Below are positions 36,307 through 46,280 of a stretch of 64,000 nucleotides of DNA, one piece after another. Within the stretch, counting starts at the first letter, position 1. Each line of letters begins with the position of its first letter. The position numbers were made by a program, and so were the translations under genes. Source of the stretch: Neoaquamicrobium sediminum. GTDB lineage: Bacteria; Pseudomonadota; Alphaproteobacteria; Rhizobiales; Rhizobiaceae. The notes under the pieces were generated by a model. That model saw nothing but the letters and a program-made list of their open reading frames with translations, made no database searches and was not told the origin of the DNA. The stretch is taken from NCBI RefSeq assembly GCF_013240295.1, contig NZ_JABETK010000001.1, positions 744,001-808,000 on the forward strand, read 5' to 3'.

Positions 36307-36337
36307 AAACTGCATCCTCTAGCCGCTAGAGGAGCAA
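36307..36337 (-). promoter_or_regulatory. MerR-type promoter/operator of the HXXEE-CDF operon
   Basis: Minus strand: -35 TTGCTC, 19-bp spacer CTCTAGCGGCTAGAGGATG, CAGTTT in the -10 position. The dyad CCTCTAGC / GCTAGAGG is perfect here, the best operator in the window, though the -10 is poor. The leader to the chosen start is about 190 bp. Confidence 0.8.
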
Positions 36338-36420
36338 GCGAAATTTGCACGCTGGAATCGGCCCGCGATGAAACAGCTACTCAGTCGAGTGTCGAACATC
36401 GCGCTCGGCTGCCATCGCGA

Positions 36421-37163
36421 TCATGGTGCATCAGACCGTTGCTGCGGCGAGATGAGCGCGACGAACTGGTAGAGCGCGACGCCTGCATAAGGTGAAAGGC
36501 CGGCACCCACATCAGAAGGCCGGAAAGCTGCTGGTCTTCCAACGGGGTCAGGCCGAAAGCCAGCGTCGTGGTGAAATGCGGGGCAAAAAGGGGCTGCCGG
36601 GCAAAAACGAGCAGGGCGCCAAGAAATCCCATCTGCATGATCGTCGCCAGCAACGCCAGCACGACACTGCCCCGATGAGCGCGCGGCGCAAAGACCTCTC
36701 GCCAGAGTAGCCATGCCGACAGGAAGAGGGTCGCTTGCATGAGCCAATAGGCGGAGTGCGATGAGAGCGCGAACGCATAGGGAGCGGGCGCGTGCCAAAT
36801 CCAAACCATCGCGGCGTGCAGGATGACCAGCGCCGCCAGCGGCAGCGTCGGCCCCTTGGGCCACGGAAACGCGATCGCCAGCAGCGGTGCGATACCGCCG
36901 ATCAGGATGAGGTGATGTGCAACCCTTGCCGAGAACAGAGCCGATGAAAGCGCGCAGAGCGGAGAGATGAAGGCCAGAAAGATCAGGGCATAGGCGGCGA
37001 CAAGGCAGGTTCGCCCCATCCTGTCGTTGCGACCGCCCAGGCGCCAGACGATGAGCCCGATTGCCAGAGCGCCGAGGAGGAATGGATCGAAGTTCCAGCT
37101 TGTCCAAAGGTTCGACGGCACCGGGGCGGATCCGCAGTATGGATTGAAGCTTTCAAATGGCAT
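36421..37163 (-). CDS. ctaG: CtaG-type (Caa3_CtaG) cytochrome oxidase assembly factor, one frameshift
   Basis: A polytopic protein of the Caa3_CtaG family, which assists copper insertion into cytochrome c oxidase. Visible motifs: HHLILIGGIAPLLA, WIWHAPAPYAFAL, DQQLSGLLMWVPA. The frame breaks near 36495; the next frame reads LSPYAGVALYQFVALIS, the family's normal end. One added base gives about 247 residues and about seven helices. It sits between the CDF operon and cytochrome b, and its role matches the SCO and PCu(A)C genes elsewhere in the cargo. No MerR-type site was seen directly upstream. Confidence 0.82.
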
Positions 37164-37506
37164 GACGCAATGTCTCCCCGACGTTGTACCAGGCTTTTGT
37201 GAGCTTAAGCGTCTTAGTCTACCGCGTTAGTGGAAACTATGGGCCTCGAACTTTTCTCGTGGTTCAGGTCGCAGATTACGTCCCGGGCCTTGCCCCCGCC
37301 GCCAGTAAGTTTTGCTGCAATCGACGAAGTAAGCATGTGGGCCAATTCGAAAAACGCGGCAGGCATTGTAAAAACGGCTCGACCGTGAGATCGCGAAGCA
37401 GCGCACGGCTCGGGTTCGGTGTAGGAACGTCGATCCAGCGTCAGCGGACGGTGCATGGAACCGTCGGCACGGTTCCATGCACGCGCCAACAGAAATGCCT
37501 GAAGAC
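37164..37506. other. Intergenic region between ctaG and the cytochrome b gene
   Basis: No convincing gene. It holds a strong inverted repeat at 37451-37482, annotated separately. The ctaG promoter should lie near 37170-37240. Confidence 0.4.
37451..37482. terminator. Perfect 13-bp inverted repeat downstream of cytochrome b
   Basis: GTGCATGGAACCG and CGGTTCCATGCAC pair perfectly around a 6-base loop, 25 bp after the cytochrome b stop on the minus strand. No T-run follows, so it may be a factor-dependent terminator or an RNA-stabilising 3' hairpin. Confidence 0.55.
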
Positions 37507-38808
37507 TCAACTGGCCTTTTGTCCCTGATCGCTTTTTGCCGGCTCACTGATCGCATTGCCGGTTTCCTTACCAAGCACCGCCTCGGTGATCGAGTTGGGG
37601 AGACGTCGGGGCGTCTCGAGAAGCCCCAATAGCGGCATAACGATGAGGAAGAAGCCGAAATAGAACAGCGTCGAGACCTGCATCAGCGGCACGTAGACGC
37701 CTTCCGCGGGCTTCGCTCCCAGCCACCCGAGGAAAAGGGCGTTGGCTGCGAAAAGCCAAAAGAACAGCTTGTACCAAGGACGATAGACCGCCGAGCGAAC
37801 CTTTGACGTGTCGAGCCAGGGCACGAAGAACAGTACGGCGATCGCGCCGAACATCGCGAGCACACCGCCGAGCTTCGCGTCGATGGGCCCAATGTTGAAG
37901 GTAATCGCTCTCAGGATCGCGTAGAACGGCAGAAAGTACCATTCGGGGACGATCTTCGCGGGCGTCCTGAGCGGATCGGCTTGAACATAGTTGTCCGCAT
38001 GGCCGAGATAGTTCGGAATATAGAAGACGAAATATGCGAACACGATCAGAAAGAGCACCATGCCGACCGCGTCTTTCGCCGTTGCATAAGGCGTGAAGGG
38101 CAACGTGTCGGTCTTGTGCTTGACTTCTATTCCAGTGGGGTTGGTCTGTCCTGTGACGTGCAGCGCCCAGACGTGCAGGACGACCACGCCCGCAATCATG
38201 AACGGCAGAAGGTAGTGGAGCGCGAAAAACCTGTTCAGCGTAGGACTGTCGACCGCAAAGCCGCCAAGCAAGAGCTGCTGGAGCCATTCTCCGACCAGCG
38301 GGATAGCGGTGAAGAATCCCGTGATCACCGTCGCGCCCCAGAAGCTCATCTGCCCCCAGGGGAGTACGTAGCCCATGAAACCAGTAGCCATCATCAGGAG
38401 GTAGATGATGCAACCGAGGATCCACAGCAGCTCGCGAGGTGCCTTGTAAGAACCGTAGTACAGTCCGCGAAAGATGTGGAGGTAGACGGCAATGAAGAAG
38501 AATGATGCCCCGTTGGAATGCAGATACCGCAGGAGCCAACCCGAATTGACGTCGCGCATGATCTTCTCGACCGAGTCGAACGCCGTTGCGGTGGTCGCCG
38601 AGTAGTGCATCGCCAGCACGATTCCGGTCGCTATCTGGAGGACCAGCATCAGAGTGAGAATGCCGCCGAACGTATAGGCGTAGTTCAGATTGCGCGGAAC
38701 AGGATAGGATACGAAGGAATCATGGACCAGTCGCGGAAGCGGCATGCGTGCATCGACCCAGCGGCCAATACCTGACTTTGGGACGTAGCTGGATGGCGAC
38801 CCCGACAT
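37507..38808 (-). CDS. petB: Cytochrome b subunit (bc1-type), stand-alone
   Basis: A 433-residue full-length (b plus subunit-IV fused) cytochrome b with about eight helices. Haem-ligand helices are visible: [17 protein letters not shown], and [20 protein letters not shown] with paired His. The Qo-site motif is [15 protein letters not shown] near 288; the Qi-side features [17 protein letters not shown] are normal. No Rieske (petA) or cytochrome c1 gene is adjacent, so it must either replace the chromosomal subunit or work in a different complex. AGGAGGGGAACAG precedes the ATG at 38808. It runs from a MerR-type promoter shared back-to-back with merR at 39024. Confidence 0.92.
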   Translation of the reverse strand: MSGSPSSYVPKSGIGRWVDARMPLPRLVHDSFVSYPVPRNLNYAYTFGGILTLMLVLQIATGIVLAMHYSATTATAFDSVEKIMRDVNSGWLLRYLHSNGASFFFIAVYLHIFRGLYYGSYKAPRELLWILGCIIYLLMMATGFMGYVLPWGQMSFWGATVITGFFTAIPLVGEWLQQLLLGGFAVDSPTLNRFFALHYLLPFMIAGVVVLHVWALHVTGQTNPTGIEVKHKTDTLPFTPYATAKDAVGMVLFLIVFAYFVFYIPNYLGHADNYVQADPLRTPAKIVPEWYFLPFYAILRAITFNIGPIDAKLGGVLAMFGAIAVLFFVPWLDTSKVRSAVYRPWYKLFFWLFAANALFLGWLGAKPAEGVYVPLMQVSTLFYFGFFLIVMPLLGLLETPRRLPNSITEAVLGKETGNAISEPAKSDQGQKAS

Positions 38809-38855
38809 TCTGTTCCCCTCCTTATCCGGTCGATCTGCGGAGACACAATCCGGAA

Positions 38856-38886
38856 CGGGTAACACCTCAAGTTGCTAGAGCTTCAA
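38856..38886 (-). promoter_or_regulatory. MerR-type promoter/operator of cytochrome b
   Basis: Minus strand: -35 TTGAAG, 19-bp spacer CTCTAGCAACTTGAGGTGT, -10 TACCCG. It lies in the divergent region with merR (39024) and is the only one of the twelve sites next to a merR gene. Confidence 0.8.
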
Positions 38887-39023
38887 GACCCTTCGAGGCT
38901 TCTTGATGCGACAAATTTGCCCGCACGACATCGAGGTCCGAGGACAGGAGGCGAGATGGCGGGCACCTTGAGCATCATCTCAAACGTGCTACATCGGCGG
39001 GTAACGAGAGGATTGCGAGGACC

Positions 39024-39458
39024 ATGGGCGCAAGGACGTACTCGATCGGCGAGGCGGCAAAAGAGAGCGGGGTCAAGGTGCCGACAATCCGCTACTACGA
39101 GGATATCGGCTTGCTTGGGAGAATCGCGCGCAGCGACGGTAATCGGCGCTTCTACGACCGTTCCGACCTCAGCCGCCTCTCCTTCATCCGCCACGCGCGT
39201 GAGCTTGGATTCGAGGTGGATGCGATCCGCACGTTGCTGAGATTGCAGGACGATCCCGACCAAACTTGCGAGGCTGCTGACGCAATTGCCAAGGCGCGCC
39301 TCGACGATGTGGAGCGGCGGATCTCAAGCCTGAAACTGCTGCGCTCCGAGCTCAAGAAGATGATGCACGAGTGTGCTGCCGGCCGGATCAGCGAATGTCG
39401 CGTTATCGAAATACTCGCGGACAGCAGTCACCATCACGGCAGGCTCGTCGAGCCTTGA
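39024..39458 (+). CDS. MerR-family metal-responsive regulator (PbrR/CadR group)
   Basis: A 144-residue protein. HTH at 5-75 (YSIGEAAKESGVKVPTIRYY, RLSFIRHARELGFEVD). Metal-binding cysteines at 82, 117 and 125 (HECAAGRISECRVIE) match PbrR/CadR spacing; a C-terminal HHH may add ligands. It is divergent from cytochrome b, with a consensus operator between them, which makes it the best candidate for the regulator of the whole set of twelve sites. The next gene on the other strand ends 30 bp downstream. Confidence 0.87.
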   Translation: MGARTYSIGEAAKESGVKVPTIRYYEDIGLLGRIARSDGNRRFYDRSDLSRLSFIRHARELGFEVDAIRTLLRLQDDPDQTCEAADAIAKARLDDVERRISSLKLLRSELKKMMHECAAGRISECRVIEILADSSHHHGRLVEP

Positions 39459-39488
39459 ACTAGGCTCGCCAAAGTGGCGGCTATCTTC

Positions 39489-40216
39489 TCATCGTTGTGC
39501 GAGCCAGGATAGCGGCACGATGATCGCGAGGAGGATTGGCTGGTGCAGAAGGTATATCGCGAGGCTGCGGCGCCCCATCCAGACGAGCAGGCGTGCTGGT
39601 GTTCGGGCGGCGAGCACGTTCGCGTAGGTGGCGTCCAGGCTGGCTGACAGGAGCCACTTTGCCACGGCCATGCCCATCAGGGTCAAGCCGACCCACGGAA
39701 AGATCGGCACGAAATCGTTGCTGGGCGGCACCTGCTGCGCGAACCCGATCCAGGCCAGCCAGCGCGTGTCGAAGATCGCAGACCGCCAAAGCATCGGCAT
39801 GGAAAAGACGGTGATGCCTGCTAGGAGGCATGTCCATGCGGGCGCCCGCAGGAACAGCGTACCGATCAAAGTGGCCGCAGCGATCGCGTGCAGGATGCCA
39901 AAGTAGATGAACGTCCCCGGAAGGACATACCACGTCACGGCCGTGATCGCAGCGGCGGCCGTGGCGATTTTTGCCAAGCGTTTGAAGTAGCGAAAGGCCG
40001 AAAGCCGCTCCGGTCCGCCAGTACGAGACCGACACCGACAAGGATCATGAAAGTGCCGGCAAGGCTACGTCCGAATGCCAGCCATAGCGGATGATTGGCG
40101 ATGCCGGCAATAAAGCCCGTGAACTCCAGATCCCAGACGAAGTGGAACAGGACGACACCGGCGATGGCGGCGCCGCGTACGGCGTCGATAGCCCATAGTC
40201 GCAAGGAATTCGTCAT
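39489..40216 (-). CDS. DUF1624/heparan-alpha-glucosaminide acetyltransferase-like membrane protein, one frameshift
   Basis: The first frame (from 40216) reads [20 protein letters not shown] (the DxxRG motif of the family), [11 protein letters not shown] and [14 protein letters not shown]. The second continues [32 protein letters not shown] and [17 protein letters not shown]. The join near 39985-40000 lacks one base. The repaired protein is about 242 residues with about seven helices. Members are membrane acyltransferase-like proteins of unknown substrate in bacteria, perhaps modifying envelope glycans. It is expressed from a well-formed MerR-type promoter. Confidence 0.8.
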
Positions 40217-40248
40217 GCAATGCCTTCACCCAAGGTTCCACGGGACAC

Positions 40249-40279
40249 ACAATAGGAGCTCGACCTACTAGAGGTTCAA
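40249..40279 (-). promoter_or_regulatory. MerR-type promoter/operator of the DUF1624 gene
   Basis: Minus strand: -35 TTGAAC, 19-bp spacer CTCTAGTAGGTCGAGCTCC, -10 TATTGT. Good -35 and -10; the right half-site is weaker (TCGAG). The ATG at 40216 lies 33 bp downstream. Confidence 0.8.
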
Positions 40280-40509
40280 TCCCGATTTCTTGCTCGCTTG
40301 CGCGAACTATCGAGCGCAGTTCGACCTACCACTATGGCATGGTGCGCGAAGGGATGGACTGCCTCTCGCTGCGACCGAGTTGAAAGGGCGCGCTCGCGGA
40401 TCACCGAACGTCGCCGCGCGAAATCAAGAACGACGCGCCGTTCCAACTCCTGCCCCAATTCCGCGGCACTGGTTGCGGCTGGGCAGTATGACGGGCTTGG
40501 GGGTATCTG

Positions 40510-42761
40510 ATGTCTGATTGGATCAACCGACGCAATGTGCTGTTGGGCGCGAGCGCGCTGGCAGCAGGCGGCGCTCTGTTTTCTGTGGAACATGGCTGGA
40601 CGCAACCGGCAGATGGCGACCGCTCCAACCACGCTGTCCTGGTGGCTGTGACCGAGTATCCGCACCTTCCGCCCAGCGCCAAGCTGGTCGGTCCCAACAA
40701 CGACGCGCAACTGGTCTACGAGTATCTGATGGGCTCCGCGCCTGTCACGTTCGCGCCGGAGAACGTTATCCTCCTTGCGGACGGGCTCGATAACGCGATC
40801 TCGCCGAGCCGCGATGCGATCCGAAGAACGCTCGACGATCTTGTGACCAAGGTTAGAGGCGGCGACTTCGTCTATCTTCATTTTTCGGGTCACGGCACGC
40901 AGCAGCCGGCGATGGACCCCACTGTCGAGCCGGACGGCCTGGACGAGATTTTTCTTCCCCGCGATACCGGGCAATGGACGGATCGAACCAAGGGCGTGCC
41001 CAACGCGCTGATCGACAAGGAGGTCCGCGATCACCTGCAGGCGATCCGCGACAAGGGAGCCTTCGTCTGGGTGGTGTTCGACTGCTGCAATTCGGGTACG
41101 ATGACGCGCGCCGTCGGGCTGACCGATGGCGAAGAGGTGGAACGCAGGGTTCTTCCTGCCGATCTCGGGATACCGGATGCGGTAATGGCCGAGGCGGCCG
41201 CGCTGGGCGAAGCGACGCGCGGAACGGGGAGCCCGCCCCGCGCCAGAACGCGCTAGGGCTGATCTCGACGAAACCGACAGGTGCGGAATCGGGCTCCCTC
41301 GGCGGCATGGTTGCATTTTTCGCCTCGCAAACCACGGAGACGACGCCCGAGATGCCGCTGCCGCGCGGCGCGGCGGACGCTACGAGGCTGGGGCTCTTCA
41401 CCTTCACGCTCTACAGCATGTTGGCCGAGAACCCGGCCGTCACCTATCGCCAACTCGGGCAGGCGATCCTTCAGGCCTATTCCGGAAACAACCGTACGCG
41501 GCCGACTCCGCTCTTCGAGGGAGATCTCGACAGGCCTGTGTTCGGTATGAGCAATGCCGATCGCATCGCGCAATGGGCGATCAGGGTCGATGGGAATGCG
41601 CTCGAAATACCGGCCGGAATGCTTCACCGAGTGTCGCCGGGCGCGAAGCTGGCTATTCTGTCGTCGCCGGGCGCCACGCTCGATCAGACGCTGGGCTACC
41701 TGGAGGTAACCGCCGCCAGGAACCTGACCAGTCGCGTGGTGCCGGTTGCCCATGAGGGGCTTCCCGTGATCGCAGTCGCCGACATCCCGCTAGGCGCCTA
41801 TGCGCGCCTGACCGAGGTTTCGATCGGTTTCGAGCTGGTGGTGGCACGCCCGCAGGACGAGGCTGTAGATTATTCGGAGGAGGTAGCGCTTCTGAATGCC
41901 GCTCTCGACAGAATCGCCGGCGATGAACAGGTGCCTGTGAACCTGCGTTTTGTCGGTGTGAGGGACGACGCGGACGTGAAGCTGGCCGTGATGAGCGAGC
42001 AGGAGGTCGCCAGGCTCGTTGCAGCTCAGGCGGACGGGCCGGAAGCCGGACGCGCCGCTCTCGCCGCCGAACCGCGCGTATGGCTATTGCCTCCTTCGGC
42101 GGAGCTGTCGCTGGATGACGGACGGCGCGCCCCCTCGCTATCCCTCGCGGGCGCGACCGCCGACGAGATCGCCGGCAAGCTCGCTGAGAACCTCGTAACC
42201 ATGTTCCGGGCAACCAGCCTGTCCCGTCTTTCCGCGGCCTCGGACTTTAGCCCGGATCAGTTCAGCGTCGGCTTCTCCATCAAACGGCAGGAAACGGGCG
42301 GCACGGAGCCCTTGCCGCCCGGCGTCGTGCCTGTCGTGCATCCCGGCGACCAGGTGCATCTCGAGACGCGCAACGGAACCTCACGACCGATCGACATCAA
42401 CGTCCTTTACATCGGCAGCGACTATTCGATCGGCCACATGTATGCCGAGCGCCTGCACAGCGGAAACGAGATCACCGTTCCCCTTCTGGAGTTCACCTCA
42501 TCCAGCTTCGGCATCGAGCGCATGGTGGTCGTCTTGTCGGAAGCCGCCCCGCAGACGCCGGTGGAGGATCTCAGCTTCCTCGAGCAGGTCGGAGTGCGTC
42601 AGCAATCCCGCGCCGCCGGTGCTGGCACGGCCGGATTCGGAGACCTGCTGCGTGATGTGGCCGGAGCCCCGGCAACGCGTGGAGCTGCGAGAATTGGCGA
42701 CAGTTCGCGATCGAAAGGCTCGGTCATGATCTTCCCGATGGAAACGCTACCCCGTGGGTGA
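40510..42761 (+). CDS. Secreted caspase-family (peptidase C14) protein, one frameshift
   Basis: The N-terminus is a Tat-like signal (NRRNVLLGASALAAGGALFS). The caspase domain (about 40-250) has the catalytic His in FVYLHFSGHGTQQP and Cys in VWVVFDCCNSGTMTR. Near 41220 the frame ends at a premature stop and the next frame continues NALGLISTKPTGAESG and on to 42761; one missing base explains it. The C-terminal half has a DUF4384-like module (VHPGDQVHLETRNGTSR, NVLYIGSDYSIGHMYAERL). Total about 750 residues. It is presumably a periplasmic or lipid-facing cysteine protease of the orthocaspase type. No MerR-type site was seen upstream, and 40280-40509 holds no clear gene. Confidence 0.8.
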
Positions 42762-42821
42762 TCTTCGCCAGGCGGTGCCCCGTGACGGGGGCCGAAGGGC
42801 AGCTGGGCATTGTCGAAATCG

Positions 42822-43430
42822 TCAACTTGGCAGATCGGCCGTACCTGCCAGGCTGGGGATCGCTCGACGACCGATCCGATAGACAGAAGCCGGCGGAAAG
42901 TTGCGGAACTCCGTTCCGACCATCTCAACCTTCAGATCAAGACGTCGCAGGACGCTTTCAGGAACAGGGTTTCTCCATCCATAGGTGAACTGGAAAAAGC
43001 CTGCTTCCGGTTCCAGCAGCGAAAATGCCCCGGCAAGGATCCGCAGCACTTTGGAAGCCGGCATTGCCAGCAGCGGCAGTCCGCTGATGGCCGCTCCATA
43101 GAGCTTTGGCTGGGGGAGATTTCTCATTGATAGACGCGCAGCGTCGGCGCGCACGATAGTCGCCTGGGGGTAGCGCCGCGCAAGCATGTCACCAAATTCG
43201 TCTCCCAGCTCAACCAAGGTTAGATCCTGCTGCCGCACGCCTCGGCGGATCAACGCCTCCGTGAACACCCCGGTGCCAGGCCCGAGTTCGATCACCGGCC
43301 CAATCCCTGGGTGAACATGCCTGGTGATCAATGCAGCGAGGTGCTGGCTCGAGGGGATGGCAGCACCGACGCGCAAGGGGTTGGTGAGCCATGCACGCAG
43401 GAACGTTAGCGCGTCGGCCGATTGGGGCAT
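42822..43430 (-). CDS. SAM-dependent methyltransferase (PmtA/KsgA-like fold)
   Basis: A 202-residue protein: FLRAWLTNPLRVGAAIPSSQ, then SAM motif I VIELGPGTGVFTEAL, and LTLVELGDEFGDMLARRYP. This resembles small phospholipid N-methyltransferases and related class I enzymes. A phosphatidylethanolamine-methylating role is possible but unproven. Start 43430 matches the family; ATG at 43502 is an alternative 17 bp after the promoter. An extension further upstream is excluded because it would cross the promoter at 43526-43556. It converges with the caspase gene. Confidence 0.75.
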   Translation of the reverse strand: MPQSADALTFLRAWLTNPLRVGAAIPSSQHLAALITRHVHPGIGPVIELGPGTGVFTEALIRRGVRQQDLTLVELGDEFGDMLARRYPQATIVRADAARLSMRNLPQPKLYGAAISGLPLLAMPASKVLRILAGAFSLLEPEAGFFQFTYGWRNPVPESVLRRLDLKVEMVGTEFRNFPPASVYRIGRRAIPSLAGTADLPS

Positions 43431-43525
43431 TGTTTCAATATCTCGCTGCCGAGTGGAGTCCCTCGCAGCCGGGAAGGTGTTCGAGGTTTCCCCGCGAATC
43501 ATCCGCTCGGCTGGATAGGTGGCTG

Positions 43526-43556
43526 ATGGTCCCACCTCTAGCAGCATGAGGTTCAA
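43526..43556 (-). promoter_or_regulatory. MerR-type promoter/operator of the methyltransferase gene
   Basis: Minus strand: -35 TTGAAC, 19-bp spacer CTCATGCTGCTAGAGGTGG, GACCAT in the -10 position. The spacer matches the ccdA and ccmF sites (CTCATNNTGCTAGAG). Confidence 0.78.
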
Positions 43557-43820
43557 GTCCTCGCTTCGCGGATCCTCAAGACCTTCCATCGCGATCAGGT
43601 GCTCGCCACGCCCGACGGTCATGGCCAATGAGGAATAGATCCGTGAAGCGCGGGCTGGAACCTCTGAGCCGGCCAGGTCATATTCGAGCCCAATTCTCTC
43701 CATAGTCGGATCGGATCAAGCTGCGAACGAGGCCGTTGGCGCTACTCCGCGGAGGCGTTCCAGGACTGGTTACGTTTTTACGGCGTGGAGGAGTTCCTCG
43801 TAGCAGGGGCGATACGCGTG

Positions 43821-43848
43821 TTGACCCTGATGGTCTTCACGCTATGAG
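43821..43848 (+). promoter_or_regulatory. Sigma-70-like promoter of the M23 peptidase gene
   Basis: TTGACC at 43821-43826, 16-bp spacer, TATGAG at 43843-43848, 39 bp before the ATG at 43888. The spacer is of ordinary length and lacks the dyad, so it is not counted in the MerR set. Confidence 0.5.
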
Positions 43849-43887
43849 AGACATTTATGAAAGCCTGAGGGATAGCAGCTACAACAA

Positions 43888-45838
43888 ATGCCGTCTGTCG
43901 ACGACACTCTTGCTGCGTTGGGAAACGAACCGCCGTTGGTTGTCGGCGGCCGAACGAAGCCCCCGGACCGGCGTGAAGTGTCGATCCGTTGGCTATCGGG
44001 AACATTTCTGACCGGCGTTACCTCAAGTGTGCTGATGGGCGCGGCGTTGTTTGCAGCCCTTGACGGTCGCGAAGTACTGGCCACGCCCCCTGAGACCCTT
44101 AACCTCGCTGCAATCGAAGGACCTACTGGCCGGCAGGTCAGCGCCAAGGCGGGCCGATTGGTGCCGCTGCGCAATCTGGCCAGCTTGACCGACCGCAGGC
44201 GAATGGAACTGGCGACAATGACCCGGTCGGGCGACCGCGATGTGTTGCGCACGGTGCCGTTTGTGCAGGCCCGAATGTCACTTGCCGCGGGCCACGCGAC
44301 GAGCCGGGCATATCCTGCCTTCGACGGCCTCGAAATTTTCGCCGAGGAAGGGGCAAATCAGTTCACCTCGAGCACAGGCATTCTTTATGGTGCCAGCATC
44401 GAAAACATAGTCCGTTTGCGGACGATCGATTTTCCCCTTGATACCGAGTCCTTCGACCCGAGCAATGCACTGTCGGCCGATGAGGTTGAGTTCGTGGTAC
44501 GGAATCTTGGCGCAATCCTCACAGATGGCGATGTGCGGGTGGCGGCTCTCCATTTCGTCGACCCTGAGCGTTTCGGCGATCTGCAGCCCACAAATGGCAC
44601 GGATGGGCCTACCGGCATTAGGATTGTAGCGGAGAATGCGTCGGTGGCTAACCGGGGGAAAATGGACGATCCCATTATCGACTATGCCGAGGACGTCATC
44701 CCCTTCCATGCCGAAGGCGAGATTAGGGAAGCGCTGGAGCGGGCAGGCTATGCGAGCGCTGATGCAGATGGAATGGCGACGGCGCTTTCCACCATGCTGG
44801 GGACGCCGGTGCTGAGGGCCGGCAGTGTTCTGCGGCTCGGTATCGAGGCGCGTCGCGGGGAAAGCCGCATCGTGCGAGCGAGCGTTTACGATACAGACCG
44901 GCATGTGTCCACGGTCGGGCTCAACGACAGGCTGCAGTATGTGCCAGGAAGCGAGCCGGAGCCAAGTCCCGCGGTGCAGGCGGCGTTCGACACCACTCAC
45001 CCGCCCTCGATGTACAGCCGCGACGATCCACCATCCCTCTATGATGGAATTTACCGAGCCGCTTTCTCTCACGGGCTAACGCGTTCGATGACCCGGCAGC
45101 TGGTTCGATTGCTCGCCGCGGATGTCGATCTTCAATCGGGTCTCGATCAAGCCGACCGTATCGAGGTCTTCTTTTCCCAGCCTGATGGTGAGGATAACGC
45201 CACACAAGACCCGAACTCCTGTTCGTGCGGGCCAGCGTGGGCGGTGCCGAGCGCGCATTCTATCGCTTCCAGATGCAGGACGGCACTATCGGCTATTTCG
45301 ACGAGGGTGGCCGCAGTGCGCGACAGTTTCTCCTCCGGAATCCGATTCCGAACGGGAGATTCACATCTGGCTTCGGCAATCGACGCCACCCGATACTCGG
45401 CTACGCCCGCGCTCATACCGGAGTCGATTGGGCGGCCCCCGAGGCACGCCGATAATCGCTTCCGGCGACGGCGTCGTCGAACAGGCGGGCTGGAGTGGCG
45501 GCTATGGCCGTCAGACCATTATCAGCCACGCAAACGGCTATCAGACCACGTTCAATCACCAGAGCAGGATTGCAGATGGAGTGGTCCCGGGCGCGCGGAT
45601 CCGGCAAGGCCAGATTATCGGCTACGTAGGCTCAACGGGCCTTTCGACAGGCAACCACCTTCACTACGAACTGATCGTCAACGGCTCCAAGGTGGATCCG
45701 ATGCGAGTGCGTTTGCCGGCCGAGCGAACGCTCACAGGAGATGAGTTGCAGGCCTTCCTGGCCGAGCGAGCGCGCATCGATGGAGCTCTGCTTCTGGAGC
45801 AAGCACGCTCAACGGCTACCCTACGTGCGCCTGTCTAG
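43888..45838 (+). CDS. M23-family peptidoglycan endopeptidase, membrane-anchored, two frameshifts
   Basis: The N-terminal part starts with one hydrophobic segment (WLSGTFLTGVTSSVLMGAAL), followed by about 400 residues of linker and LysM-less domain. Two single-base losses (near 45215 and 45450) move it into the second and third frames, which carry the M23 metallopeptidase: RFTSGFGNRRHPILGY, HTGVDWA (Zn His/Asp), GYGRQTIISHANGYQT and GNHLHYELIVNG (HxH). Joined length is about 650 residues. Typical M23 enzymes cut peptide cross-links of peptidoglycan. The Zn ligands are all preserved, so function is likely if the breaks are sequence errors. Confidence 0.82.
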
Positions 45839-46180
45839 CGGCCGAAAGCATTGTAGGGAACTGGAGTGGATACCGCTCCGACCGAAGAATCACACGAACA
45901 ACAAGTCAATCATTACGGCGGCGACCATCATTCCGACCGCGAGGGCTAGCGTGATCTTCACTTACTCGCTTGCCGTCCACCGAAGATCCATGAGAAGCGT
46001 CTCGTCGGAATTTGCGAGGGCAGCACCGCCGACGGCTCCAGGTGAGCGTTCCGCGAACACTACCCGGGTGGAAAGGTGAAAGAAGGCGTCGGCGAAAAAT
46101 TGCCACTGAAGCGCCTTCGTCACCACGATCCACGCGCGATGTCTTAGGCAACCCGATCCATCGGCGCCTGTCTTTTTCGG
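45839..46180. other. Intergenic region upstream of the APC permease promoter
   Basis: No gene or repeat recognised; short open stretches on both strands have no similarity to known proteins. The MerR-type promoter follows at 46181. Confidence 0.35.
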
Positions 46181-46211
46181 TTGAACCTCTAGCTGGGTGA
46201 GGTTCTAGACA
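46181..46211 (+). promoter_or_regulatory. MerR-type promoter/operator of the APC permease
   Basis: -35 TTGAAC, 19-bp spacer CTCTAGCTGGGTGAGGTTC, -10 TAGACA. It ends 70 bp before the ATG at 46281. Confidence 0.8.
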
Positions 46212-46280
46212 TCTGCTGACCGTTTCGTTGGAAGCGAATGAACGGCGCGATATCCAACCGAGACATGGACGCTAGGAAAG

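Noticed and set aside
43821..43848. Possible thirteenth MerR-type promoter before the M23 gene
   Set aside because: The spacer is 16 bp, not 19, and has no dyad; it fits an ordinary sigma-70 promoter.
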